DNA from: Opisthocomus hoazin
Taxonomy: Eukaryota > Chordata > Aves > Opisthocomiformes > Opisthocomidae
DNA: 64,000 nt
Assembly (NCBI RefSeq): GCF_030867145.1
Contig: NC_134454.1
Span: 66,384,308-66,448,307, forward strand
Reading direction: 5' to 3'
How positions within the stretch are numbered: the first letter of the stretch is position 1; every line of letters begins with the position of its first letter. The notes beneath the pieces are model-generated. The model saw only the letters and a list, made by a program, of their open reading frames with translations. It was not told the origin of the DNA and searched no databases. Position numbers and translations under genes: made by a program. Shown here piece after piece: positions 55,201-62,700 of this stretch.

Positions 55201-58052
55201 TCCCCTGCAACTGGAGGGATAGAGGAGAACACTACTTGTGCTCCTGATCCCTTAACCTGTCACCCCAGAGCCCTGAAGCCCCTTTTGATTGCCCATGCGG
55301 TTTTGTCCCTAACCTCGTACTTTTATCCCTAACCTCGTACTGTTTTGGAAGGCAGTTTCAATACTGAAAGGTATTACTGGACATATTTTTGTACAAGACC
55401 ACGAGACAGCTATTTTTGTGTTGGGAAGTCCCCAGTTCCTAGACTGTTCTGAAAAGACAGAATTGAATGTTCATCCTAGCTTACATGTTTTCCAAAGTAC
55501 CTGATCCTGGGTCCTGTAAAAGAAGGGATAGATTTTTGAACTAACCCAGACCCAAATAACCAACCCAGAAAAGGAATCTTTCCAAGCCAGGCATTTCTTC
55601 CTTTCTAGAGAGAACGATAGAACAGGTATGTCCTCAAAACACATGAATTGCATTACTTAGTATGGTCCAGCTAGTGCTCCATGGGTCAAACTCAGGCCAC
55701 AAAATGCTTCCGAGCCCGACAGCTTTGTGTCAGCCAGTCCAGGGAACAATTTTCTTCTGCAAACTCTGTCTAACAGACAATTTTTTCTGCAGCCCACTGT
55801 GGTTAGAATGGTGGCAGCTGTTGCTTTTGACCACTGGAAAAAATTGCTGCTGCAGTACAGAGAGGAGGTTGTGTAGTCCACAGAGCACAAGGAAAGGGAA
55901 AAATGTTCCAAGCGTCCTGTCTGGCTCTTGCCATTGCTGAGGTGTTGGACCTGACAGTTTAATGAAAGTATGTGCACACATTACAGTTATAAGCATGGTA
56001 TAAGAAAGTGACTATAAAAGTTCTTCCTGTTTCTTTGTCCTCCATTGTTATTCCTCCTCCTGCCTCTTTCCCCAGCCCCAGTTTCTTGCTGGTTTACCTC
56101 CCCATCAAGCGAAAAGCCAGTGTTCAGAGTTTCTTTCCGGTGATGGAAATCTAAAATTAGATCTTAAATATACATTCTAGCTTTTCCAGAATCCATGTAC
56201 ATATATTTTTCTATTCAAAACCTGATTTTCAAGATTTTTCAATGAAAGACTCCAGAATTCAAGAATCCTAGAGAATTATTTTAGGTCACTGAAACTATTT
56301 AAATCTCTGTATCTACTTTTATTCAAATTCTTTTTCCATTTATAAGAATATCCTCAAAAAGTAAACAGGCTACTGCACTTAATTAATCTATGTCTTAGCC
56401 TGCCTTTTTCCATTTATTTTACTGAAATAAATATTAATCTTCGAATCTTCTGGATTCTAATAGGAAAAACATTAAATTGGAAATTGCCTCCCTCCCAAAA
56501 GCTGCCTATTTTAACCAAAAGAATCAAACCCTTAACGTAGTTTTATTCAATACAAGGCGTGATACTAGAAACTGGCTAACTGTCATTTTTATCTCATGTT
56601 TAGATGCCCTTGGGAACAACAGAAGCTAAGAATCTTTGCTATTCAACATTTCTGTAGCCAGTTGCTTAACTTCCGAAAGTCAGCAGTCACTATCAGGCAT
56701 TCGAGATCACTCTGTTTTGTGAAACAATTATTTGGGGACACTCAAATGACTGGAGAAAAAAAAACAAACACCCCACAATTCACAAAGTCCAGCGATCATT
56801 CCCCACTGCAGTTACAACAAGTGATGAAAAAAATTAATTACCTCAATACCCAACACTTTATTGCTGCTTAAGAAGGAGGTATCTTTAGTTTCCAAATGCA
56901 AATTACAAACAAAGATAAACCTTCTAATTTTTTTTCTAAAGAAAAAAAAACTTCTATCCTCCTTTTCCTTTCTTTCCTTTCTTCATTTTTGTTGGAAAAA
57001 CCTGTAGGGCAAACAAGGACTGTCAACACAAAATATGGAGAACAGTGAAAATGACCGTACAGAAAGAATGTAAATGTATACTAGGAAAAGACAATACCTG
57101 TGCACTTTATTCAACAATAGTAAATTGGTCAATTAATTTGCAACAGCAGGCACCACATGAAGAGAAAGGTTTCTGGATCTTATTTCCTAACTGGTAGTAC
57201 CCTTCAATCCTAACACAACCTGAACAAAGGCTGTGAAATAGGACAAAAAAACGGTATGTTTTATGTAGTTAGCACACAACTGTCATTTCTCAAAAGTCCA
57301 CAAGAGGTAACCATCTTCTTCCTTTTACACTCAAATTCAGCTTCACTTTCATTACCACACCATATTTACAATGTGGGCCTCATAATATTTCCACATTTCC
57401 TATTAATCTGGTCCTTTGATTATGTTCTTCTGCCCTCCCAATTTCCCCAGTGACGCTCACTGGTCTAGTCCATTTGTCTAGCCTATCAGCCTTCTTCCAC
57501 ACTGGTTTTCTGGGTCCATTTAGAGCTGGTATTCACCACTGAGAAAACAATTTATCCCTTGTTGTAAGACCCTTCGATAGTCCATCTGTACCCGCCTCAC
57601 ACGCTGTGAGACAGTAACACACCTTTTTATCAGGCTACCGAAGACACGCTGCCGGGTCTCGCCTCACACACACCTCGCTGCACAGCCCCACTGCTACCGC
57701 CTCAGCCCTCACCCCATTGTTTTCCCGCCCATTCCTCCGGCGGCGCGTCCAGTACTGGGTGCGAGCACGGCACGGCGGCGACCTCGCCTCGCCCGCCCTG
57801 CCCGCCTGGAAGCTGCACGCGGCGGAGGGCGGACTGCGGGAAACACGCTGGGAGCTGAGGCCATAAACCCCCACGCGCTGCCAAGTCTCCTGCCCCGCCC
57901 GCCGGCTCGGCCGGCCAGCCGGCCCCTCGGAGCATGCCCCGCAGCCCGCCGCCTGCCTTGCCCCGTTGCCCTCCTCAGAGCCGCCCGGCAGCTCCCCACC
58001 ACCTTCCCCTTCGCACCCACCTGCGAGCCGCGCCCCCGCACCGCGCCAGCAT
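16149..58052 (-). CDS. NLN: Neurolysin (M3 zinc oligopeptidase), complete 13-exon coding region
   Basis: Neurolysin is a zinc endopeptidase of the M3 family that cuts short peptides such as neurotensin, in cytosol and mitochondria. Coding segments on the minus strand, in order: 58052-58021, 41457-41201, 38735-38587, 33304-33197, 31758-31656, 30931-30771, 29422-29287, 27206-26840, 25506-25305, 22707-22521, 21227-21099, 20605-20469, 16283-16149. All introns are GT-AG and every phase joins. The total is 2103 bases, giving 700 residues plus stop; human is 704 as recalled. The zinc motif HEFGH falls at about residues 493-497 and the third ligand Glu at about 522 in DFVEVPSQ. The N-terminus is Arg-rich, as in a mitochondrial presequence. 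The sequence follows human NLN closely along its whole length, more so than the paralogue THOP1, and the SGTB neighbour agrees. No frameshift or internal stop is seen. One oddity is Gly for the usual Asp in the Tyr-rich loop of exon 12. Confidence 0.97.
16284..20468 (-). other. NLN: NLN intron 12
   Basis: Between exons 12 and 13. Contains one CR1 copy (19526-20396, antisense to NLN); the remaining 3.2 kb is AT-rich with nothing recognised. Confidence 0.85.
19526..20396 (+). mobile_element. CR1 LINE in NLN intron 12, antisense to the gene
   Basis: ORF2 C-terminal part is open across the copy: [20 protein letters not shown], then [20 protein letters not shown], then [20 protein letters not shown] and [16 protein letters not shown]. 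It ends in the 3' UTR and tail CTATGATTCTATGATCC. The 5' end is truncated inside the reverse transcriptase, after the catalytic FADD, so it is inactive. It belongs to the same group as the copy at 52002-55340, not the nested pair. Confidence 0.94.
20469..20605 (-). CDS. NLN: NLN exon 12, Tyr-rich substrate loop
   Basis: 137 bases; acceptor TTTAAG, donor GTAGGT. It encodes [20 protein letters not shown], then [16 protein letters not shown] and ends NPK. The family usually has Tyr-Asp in AGGYDGQYYGY; here the codon is GGT (Gly), one base from GAT. A CR1 copy ends only about 72 bases downstream of this exon's donor. Confidence 0.95.
21099..21227 (-). CDS. NLN: NLN exon 11
   Basis: 129 bases; acceptor AATTAG, donor GTATGT. 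It encodes [19 protein letters not shown], then [17 protein letters not shown] and a split Gly. It is comparable with human [18 protein letters not shown]. The exon was found by direct reading rather than as a long open frame. Confidence 0.94.
22521..22707 (-). CDS. NLN: NLN exon 10, third zinc ligand
   Basis: 187 bases; acceptor TTTTAG, donor GTATCT. It encodes [20 protein letters not shown], then [20 protein letters not shown] and ends MANTG with a split Gly codon. The Glu in DFVE lies 25 residues after the second zinc His, at the M3 third-ligand position (about residue 522). Confidence 0.96.
25305..25506 (-). CDS. NLN: NLN exon 9, zinc-binding HEFGH motif
   Basis: 202 bases; acceptor ACACAG, donor GTTAGT. 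It encodes [19 protein letters not shown], then [20 protein letters not shown] and ends ICAQ. HEFGH supplies two zinc His ligands and the catalytic Glu, at about residues 493-497 of the joined protein, so this exon should be essential for activity. Confidence 0.97.
26300..26575 (+). repeat. Ancient CR1 remnant in NLN intron 8
   Basis: Follows the CR1 ORF2 order without an open frame: CTATTTGATATTTTC (FDIF-like), GGTCTGGACAACAGGGTA (DLD-like), then GATCTGAACAGACTGGAG (DLNRLE), then CAGTATTACACTTAGGAAGG (VLHLGR-like). Very diverged, so much older than the other CR1 copies here. Confidence 0.55.
26840..27206 (-). CDS. NLN: NLN exon 8, the longest exon
   Basis: 367 bases; acceptor TTTCAG, donor GTAATT. 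It encodes [19 protein letters not shown], the segment [19 protein letters not shown], and ends GQFYLDLYP plus a split Arg codon. This is the region leading into the catalytic domain and it is strongly conserved with human NLN. Confidence 0.97.
29287..29422 (-). CDS. NLN: NLN exon 7
   Basis: 136 bases; acceptor TTTCAG, donor GTTTGT (weak but in the right phase). It encodes [20 protein letters not shown], then [18 protein letters not shown] up to AFL. The last G joins AT of exon 8 to make Asp. Confidence 0.95.
30771..30931 (-). CDS. NLN: NLN exon 6
   Basis: 161 bases; acceptor CTGTAG, donor GTATGT. It encodes [20 protein letters not shown], then [16 protein letters not shown] and a C-terminal SRCKE, closely matching human NLN. 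Confidence 0.96.
31656..31758 (-). CDS. NLN: NLN exon 5
   Basis: 103 bases; acceptor TACAG, donor GTGAGT. The translation [20 protein letters not shown], then [14 protein letters not shown], aligns with human [20 protein letters not shown]. It was placed by reading the minus strand directly, because its open frame is short. Confidence 0.94.
33197..33304 (-). CDS. NLN: NLN exon 4
   Basis: 108 bases in phase 0 on both sides; acceptor TTTCAG, donor GTAAAT. It encodes [18 protein letters not shown] through [14 protein letters not shown], the helix-rich part before the substrate channel. Confidence 0.95.
33305..38586 (-). other. NLN: NLN intron 3
   Basis: 5.3 kb between exons 3 and 4. AT-rich; short simple repeats (AGATAGATACATAGATA-like near 37255). 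No repeat family or hidden exon recognised. Confidence 0.85.
38587..38735 (-). CDS. NLN: NLN exon 3
   Basis: 149 bases; acceptor AACAG, donor GTAAAT. It encodes [19 protein letters not shown] and the following helical segment up to KIVYLQ, almost identical to human NLN. The split Val codon (G from exon 2, TG here) confirms the junction. Confidence 0.95.
38736..41200 (-). other. NLN: NLN intron 2
   Basis: 2.5 kb between exons 2 and 3. Holds one copy of the 95-bp direct repeat; otherwise nothing recognised. Confidence 0.85.
40395..40489. repeat. 95-bp perfect direct repeat, copy 1 (NLN intron 2)
   Basis: Starts TTTTTGAGAGTCATGCAGCC and ends ATCTCTGACTGAAAACTA. By eye it is identical to 41919-42013, in the same orientation, 1524 bases away. 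The flanks differ except for a short AT-rich resemblance on the right. Confidence 0.95.
41201..41457 (-). CDS. NLN: NLN exon 2
   Basis: The exon has acceptor TTTCAG and donor GTTAGT, and is 257 bases long. It encodes the end of the presequence ([10 protein letters not shown]) and the first helices of the protein ([28 protein letters not shown]), matching human NLN closely. The Met in LRMTLG could start a shorter form without the exon 1 peptide. The exon sits between two copies of a perfect 95-bp direct repeat. Confidence 0.95.
41919..42013. repeat. 95-bp perfect direct repeat, copy 2 (NLN intron 1)
   Basis: Second copy of the repeat at 40395-40489. The two copies bracket NLN exon 2. It is not a transposon I recognise and has no tail or terminal repeats. 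Confidence 0.95.
44860..45366 (+). mobile_element. ERVL-like solo LTR in NLN intron 1
   Basis: A GC-rich island of about 500 bases in AT-rich DNA. Its 3' part has the layout of bird ERVL LTRs: TTATTATTAATTGTAGTGG, TATTATTATTAAAG, a pyrimidine-rich CTCTCTCCCGTTTCC, a G-rich GAGAGGGGGCGGGGGG, and a terminal CTTAAAAACGGTGACA. The 5' boundary is unclear (no TG start found), so it may be truncated. It lies on the plus strand, antisense to NLN. No internal retroviral sequence flanks it. Open frames across it are probably chance. Confidence 0.65.
45590..46640 (+). repeat. Ancient CR1-like LINE remnants in NLN intron 1
   Basis: Two pieces. Near 45615-45850 the translation [11 protein letters not shown], followed later by a leucine-rich [16 protein letters not shown], resembles the CR1/L3 endonuclease (GDFNFPDINW-like). 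Near 46430-46640 the order GGTCAGGAATACATG, AGGGCAGTGAGACTCTGAAA, CTGCCCAATAAGCTCC resembles an old CR1/L3 3' end. Both are heavily decayed and may be one element or two. Confidence 0.45.
51180..51530 (+). repeat. Ancient CR1 remnant in NLN intron 1
   Basis: GGATTCTATGCTGGGTTCTG recalls the CR1 RT motif coding for GSVLGPVL, followed by TTACTGATGATAATGC (FADD-like) and TTCATAAATGCAAATTG. No open frame; strongly diverged. Confidence 0.45.
51806..51890. repeat. AGAC/AGAAAGAC microsatellite
   Basis: An imperfect tract of ACAG/AAAGACAG units over about 85 bases, roughly 110 bases left of the large CR1 tail. Open frames on both strands here (Lys/Asp/Arg-rich or Ser/Leu/Cys-rich) are products of the repeat. 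Confidence 0.9.
52002..55340 (-). mobile_element. Large CR1 LINE, endonuclease plus reverse transcriptase, in NLN intron 1
   Basis: About 3.3 kb in the same orientation as NLN. The ATTCTATG tail is at the left end. Reading leftward from 55340: a 5' stretch from the ORF1/ORF2 border region, then the endonuclease ([55 protein letters not shown]), a linker with [11 protein letters not shown], and the reverse transcriptase ([46 protein letters not shown]), then the C-terminus and 3' UTR. The RT catalytic FADD reads FAND. There are several breaks: TGA near 53555, a one-base deletion near 52765, TAG near 52640 and others. It cannot be active. Confidence 0.93.
55301..55340. repeat. 20-bp tandem duplication at the 5' end of the large CR1
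   Basis: Two adjacent 20-base units, TTTTGTCCCTAACCTCGTAC and the same with A for G at position 5, at the apparent 5' boundary of the CR1 copy. Confidence 0.85.
55341..57619. other. NLN intron 1 between CR1 and CpG island, nothing recognised
   Basis: AT-rich to mixed sequence with short chance open frames on both strands; no repeat family or exon recognised. Confidence 0.5.
58021..58052 (-). CDS. NLN: NLN coding exon 1 (start codon, 10 codons plus 2 bases)
   Basis: The reading starts at the ATG at 58052-58050 and gives [10 protein letters not shown], followed by AG before the donor GTGGGT at 58020. AG plus the first base of exon 2 makes Arg, and the sequence continues [10 protein letters not shown]. 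Human NLN starts MIARC and has its exon 1 end in the same phase, which is why this start was chosen. The exon lies in the CpG island and encodes the first part of a basic, Ser/Arg-rich mitochondrial presequence. Confidence 0.9.
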
Positions 58053-58059
58053 GGGGAGG

Positions 58060-58280
58060 GAGCAGAGGAGGGAAGAGGAGGAGGAGGAGGAGCCAGCCCT
58101 CAGCCCCGCGCCGCCGACCTGCACATCCGCTTCCGCCGCCGCGGCCCCCTCACGCCCTTCCCTCCGCTACCGAGCGAACGCGCGTCGTGTTCCCGCCCGC
58201 TCTCGCGCCGCTCGTCTCTGCCAGCCGGCGGCGGCGCTGACGGGGACGGCTCTGCCGCGCGGCTCGCGGCGCTTCTCGCG
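58060..58280 (+). other. SGTB: Probable SGTB noncoding exon 1
   Basis: The 3' end is set by a strong donor, GCG followed by GTAAGG at 58281. The 5' end is not visible from sequence and is given roughly. It contains a (GAG)n run near 58072-58094. A second possible donor, GTGAGC, is at 58929. No start codon here continues into the SGTB frame, so it is taken as 5' UTR. Confidence 0.55.
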
Positions 58281-59581
58281 GTAAGGGCCGTGCCCCCTCT
58301 CCACGGCGGATGCGCGCCCGACCCGGAGCCCCTCATCCGCGGAGCTCGGGGGCGGTGCGGCGGGCGCGTTGGGCCTCGTCCGGGCGTTCGGTGGGCCCCG
58401 GCGCGGCGGGAGGGGCCGGGCGGCGCGGCGCGGCTGTTGTCCCCTGGGTGCGGAGGCGCCTGGCTTCTGCGGGGTAGACCTGTCTTCCGGGCCCGAGCGA
58501 GCGGCCCCGGGCCTGCCGCGGGACCAGGAGAAGGGGGGTGGGGGAGGGGGACAGGGACCGCGGCCCCCGGCCGTGCCCGTGGCCTTGGAGGCGCGCCCCA
58601 GCCAGCAAGACCCCGCGCTGCCCGCCCGGCGGGGCGTGTCGGTCGGCGGCCGAGGAGCGGGGCGCGGCGGCGGGCGCTTCCTCGGCCCTTCCGTGAGGGG
58701 GAAGAGGGCAGGCGCCGGAGCCGCGCACCCCCGGCAGCCGCCGCTCTGGCGAGTGTCCGCCTGTCCCCCGCCCCCGCGGCGGCGGGTGCTCGGCGTGCGC
58801 TTGGCTGCGCGGCGGGCTGCGCGGCGGTCTGCCCGGCGTCTGCCGGGACGCAGTGGCTGAGCGAGGCCTGGCCATGGTCTTGCCCTTCTTCTGACGCCTG
58901 CCTTCAGCCGGCTTCCCCTGGCGACTGGGTGAGCTTGCGCCCGTTTGAATCGGAATCATTTGAGGAAAAATAACTTGGAAAGTTGAAACTAAGATTTTCC
59001 TCGAAGTGACGTGACTCCCAGCTGATGCTGACTGCGAATCAGACGGAGCCGGCGGTGCCATGGATCACAAGCATGCACCGGGGTCACAGCGTTCCAGTTT
59101 TTTTTGTCCAAAGTGAATATGAGCCCGACAGCAGCACAGTGTCAGAGGCTAGAATACCTGGTATTGAAGTGTGTTTCTTTATGGCATTGTATTTATCGAT
59201 GTGGCTTTTAAATTGACTTTGACGTCAGCATGTGCTCCTGCTTCCAAGTACATTTTAAAAATAAAATCCAAATTATATATGAAAAAACTAGATAAAACAA
59301 AAATGAAAAATAAGTTGCTAAAGTACTTCAGCCTCGGTGAACTCCTGCAGGAATGAATTTGAGGAGTTGGTGCTCTTCTGCTGATAGTTAGACTAGGTGA
59401 TTGCAGGAGTTCTCCCAAATCCATACCTTTTAACCACTTGGTTTCAAGGCACTGCTTTACTGGGCTTTCTCGTTAAAAATAAGTTTTTGTGTATTGTGTG
59501 TGCTTCTTACTGAGGTCAGTGGGAGGCTGGAATACTCTAGAAATTCATTTATCTGAAGTAAGAAATCCTGTTGTTTTTAAG
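58281..59581 (+). other. SGTB: SGTB intron 1
   Basis: This runs from the donor GTAAGG to the acceptor before the first coding exon. Its first 600 bases are CpG island sequence; the rest is ordinary AT-rich DNA. Long GC-rich open frames cross it on both strands but look like chance. Confidence 0.55.
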
Positions 59582-59608
59582 ACATAGGGGAAACTCATCG
59601 GTTTCAAA

Positions 59609-59708
59609 ATGTCATCAGTCAAACGCTTGGTTTATGCAGTGATTCATTTCTTGAGAGAGCAGAGTCAGATGGACACTTTCACTCCAGATGAACAAGAAAG
59701 CTTGGAAG
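59609..59708 (+). CDS. SGTB: SGTB first coding exon (N-terminal 33 codons), gene continues off the right edge
   Basis: SGTB is a small glutamine-rich TPR co-chaperone that binds Hsp70/Hsp90 and, by analogy with SGTA, the BAG6 tail-anchored protein pathway. The frame from ATG at 59609 reads MSSVKRLVYAVIHFLREQSQ, then MDTFTPDEQESLE, ending in one base before the donor GTAAGTG. Human SGTB starts MSSIKHLVYAVIRFLREQSQ. This is the N-terminal dimerisation helix; the TPR and Gln-rich parts are encoded later and no further exon was found up to 64000. The acceptor is probably TTTTTAAG at 59581, leaving about 27 bases of 5' UTR before the ATG; ATAG at 59587 is the alternative. The position head to head with NLN supports the call. 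Confidence 0.93.
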
Positions 59709-62700
59709 GTAAGTGATAAAGGTGCTAATATATGTATCTATGTAATAGCTACCCATGTGTGAAATTGCTAGAAGGTAAATGGAGTGACCTAACTGAAAAC
59801 TGCCACCAAATGTTACCTGTGAATAAGCTTATAGAATCATAGGTTGGAAAAGACCTCAAAGATCGTGAAGTCCAACCATCAACCCAATACCACCAGGCCT
59901 TCATGTTTCTGAAATTATTAACTTTAAAACATAATGTAATTTTTAAAAATATTCTAAAGTTACAAAATGTGTACTAGTTTAGTTTTGAGCAACAGATACT
60001 TTGAATCATGTCAAGTTAAGCAGTGCTGTAATGCAGACTATGGTAACGATTGCGTATGTGTCCCACAAATTTTTGTCTGCTGATTATTTTTCTCTTCTGT
60101 GTTTGGTTTCTTTCTGCATTTTTTTGTCTGGTAGTAGCTGTGCTGGCCATGGAGGAAGTAAAACAATTACCGTATCTTGGTTTTCATATATGGGAACAAC
60201 TCCCGTTTCATACTTGCAAGAATTCCATGTAACTTATGAGGGAAGACTAAGAGATCCCAAGAATATGGAAAATAAATGCTTTGTGTTTCTTTTTCACTTG
60301 AATAGTGATTCCAAAGAGCGCATGGTAGTGAATGTTTCAGTATGGTATAGTTTCTATTATACATCCAAGTCTATCTATCTGTAGGCATAGCTGAGGAAAC
60401 ATGGACTTCTGTGTGTATTCCTCTGTTGACAGAAAATCATTAAGTCTTTGTAACTTTGTAATCTGTCTTCCTCCTTCATACTGCTCTTACTCCTTTTCCC
60501 TAATTCCTGGAGACTTCATCACAGGTGGTATGACGATGTGGAATTAAGCAAGAGAAGAACAAAAAGTCTGTTTCAAGCAGTCTTTGGTTGCCTTACTCAA
60601 CCAAAAGAGGAATTTGGAGCTAAGAGGGGAAAGTCTAGGAGCAGCAGTGCAATAAACAGCATCCAGCTGTTGATCACTGACTTACCTGAAATCTGAGGTG
60701 TGGGGAGTAGACTTTCCAGAAAAAGATAAAGGGGAGTGTGCTTCCTTCCAGTGTTTATTTGTTTTACAGTGTAGTTATTCTCTAATGTAAGCAAGAAGGA
60801 AACATTTGTATCATGATATGCAAAGGATACTCACAAAAGAATAGAAGCCAGATGATTTGATTTTACTTCAGAATCTGGAGCATTTTGTACACTTGAAAAG
60901 TGGTAGTCGTCTATGAACGTAACTTCTGTCGGGTTATGATGATGTTCAGCTGATGAAAGAAAGCAATTTTTTTGGAAATCATATAATTAAAGATGAAGAG
61001 TATTCCTTTTGTTTTTGTAGTAAAACTGATAAACATTGGGTTATGTCATCAGGTGAATTTTCAGTCATGTCTTAGAGCAGCCTTAGCCAACATCTGTACG
61101 GAAGAATCAATTTTAAGATTCTGTTTCCTGAACAAAAAATATTATAAAACCTCAGCTGTGCTTAAATGCTGATGTAAAATTTACCATTTTAATGAAAGAT
61201 ATGAAATCCTAATTTTAGAGCTGTACTGTGGCAGAAGCATGGTACCATATGGCATGTGTTAGAGGACAGGAGGCGGATGTTCTGAATAATTGACTCGTTT
61301 TACTTGTGTGAAATATCTTTAGTGCATGTGGAGTAGCAATAGCCCAAGTCCCACCCACTGAAGTGTTTCTTGTTAGGTGGAGACGTAAGGGATGTAAAAA
61401 TGTGACTGATATTCTTCATTAGTACTCTGTGTACCTAATTGGTGTCTATGAAAAGATAAACCACTGTATGATTAAATGACTGTGCCAGGACGTAATTTAT
61501 AGAGTTCCTGTTCTCCATAAAAAAACCAAAAAGATCCAGAACATGACAAGTAAAATTGAGATTTTATCAAAAAAGAAGTTTACCTTGTATTCAAACTTCA
61601 TTTGTATTGATAACCTGCATTCTGCATGTATGAATTATATAGTGATGTCAGTGATAGTGTAAATTTCCTCTAGGAATTTTGTAGTAGCGTGGTGAATAAA
61701 AATACCTTATTTTGAGAAAGCAGAGTAATCAGAAGGTAAGTCAGAGAAATACACTCTCCTACAACCTAGGGTCTGGAGCAGTGGTGTAGATCTCTGGGGG
61801 CCAATGCTCAACTTCATTGTATGAACTAGGAACTTCACTTCTTCCAAATTACATTTTAGACAGTGTGTTAAAATGGCAGTTATTTCTCTTTCCTGTTTAC
61901 AGTTTCTATTTTTTTTTCTTGTCTGTAGCACTTATTTTTGTGGGATTAAAGCAGAAACTCTCTACAACGTGCACAAGGCTGTAATTGTTTTTTTCTTCTA
62001 AGATCGATGTACTGCAATGAATTTCTCTAAGGCAGTGTTTCCAAAACAGTGGAATGCACTCCGTAACGTGAGAGATGCATATAATACTTGAGATGGGGAA
62101 GGTTATGTGTAAGATGAAGCAAGATGATACCGAGTACTAAAGGGACCTCAGCAGCCCAATTAATATTCGTTATTCCGTGATCAACAGCCTGCATGTCTGC
62201 TGTGAGGCCTTGATGTTGCTTGCAACTTTTGCTTGGACAGCAAAAAATCCTGGAGCTGTGTGGCACTGAGGATGATGAGCTGGGCTTCAGCATAGCCCAG
62301 GTGCTCCTGTTGTCAGGTAGTAGGTGTTTGCATGAGCACCCGCTGTTCAGCTGGGAGGTAGGTGTCTGTAGTGGTTTGCAAGGTGGTCAGTACAAGCTTC
62401 AGCAACTGCTTAGGCCTCTGAAAGTGTGTGTGATAATGGTGATAATAGGGAGAACAGATAAAATTAATTATTTGTTAATTTGCCTTTGAAATCAGACACA
62501 GGAAAAAGATCAGTAGCTCACATGGTGCAGCAAGTCTTTCCCAGCTTACTGATGGCACCGAGCTTGCGGCAGATGACAGTACCTTGCTTTGGTAACAGGA
62601 TAGTGAGATGCTGGCAGTCTAGGCTCCTGAAATACTTTTCAGACAAAAACAAGTCTTCACTCCTTTTGCTTTACTGGGGTCAAGTTTTTATGTTGCATTG

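Larger units (their letters stand above)
41458..58020 (-). other. NLN: NLN intron 1 (16.6 kb)
   Basis: The largest intron. From right to left it holds the edge of the CpG island, a large CR1 (52002-55340), an AGAC/AGAAAGAC microsatellite, an old CR1 remnant (about 51180-51530), further old CR1-like remnants (about 45590-46640), an ERVL-like LTR (about 44860-45366) and one copy of the 95-bp repeat. No extra exon recognised. Confidence 0.9.
57620..58900. promoter_or_regulatory. CpG island and bidirectional NLN/SGTB promoter
   Basis: About 1.3 kb is very GC-rich and dense in CpG, unlike the AT-rich DNA around it. The NLN start codon (58052, reading left) and the probable SGTB exon 1 donor (58281, reading right) are only about 228 bases apart, so both transcription starts must be inside or near that gap. 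There are GC-box-like CCGCCC motifs, a TTCCCGCCC/TCTCGCG stretch near 58190-58205, TCTCGCG again near 58274, and TGCGCGC near 58310. No clear TATA box is seen, as expected for a housekeeping CpG promoter. Confidence 0.85.

Noticed and set aside
57966-58973. Long plus-strand open frame (335 codons) across the CpG island
   Set aside because: Ala/Pro/Arg/Gly-rich translation typical of GC-rich DNA with few stops; it runs through the SGTB exon 1 donor and intron, and resembles no protein I know.
58333-59061. Minus-strand open frame of 242 codons in the CpG island
   Set aside because: Same GC-bias artefact, antisense to SGTB intron 1; low-complexity composition.
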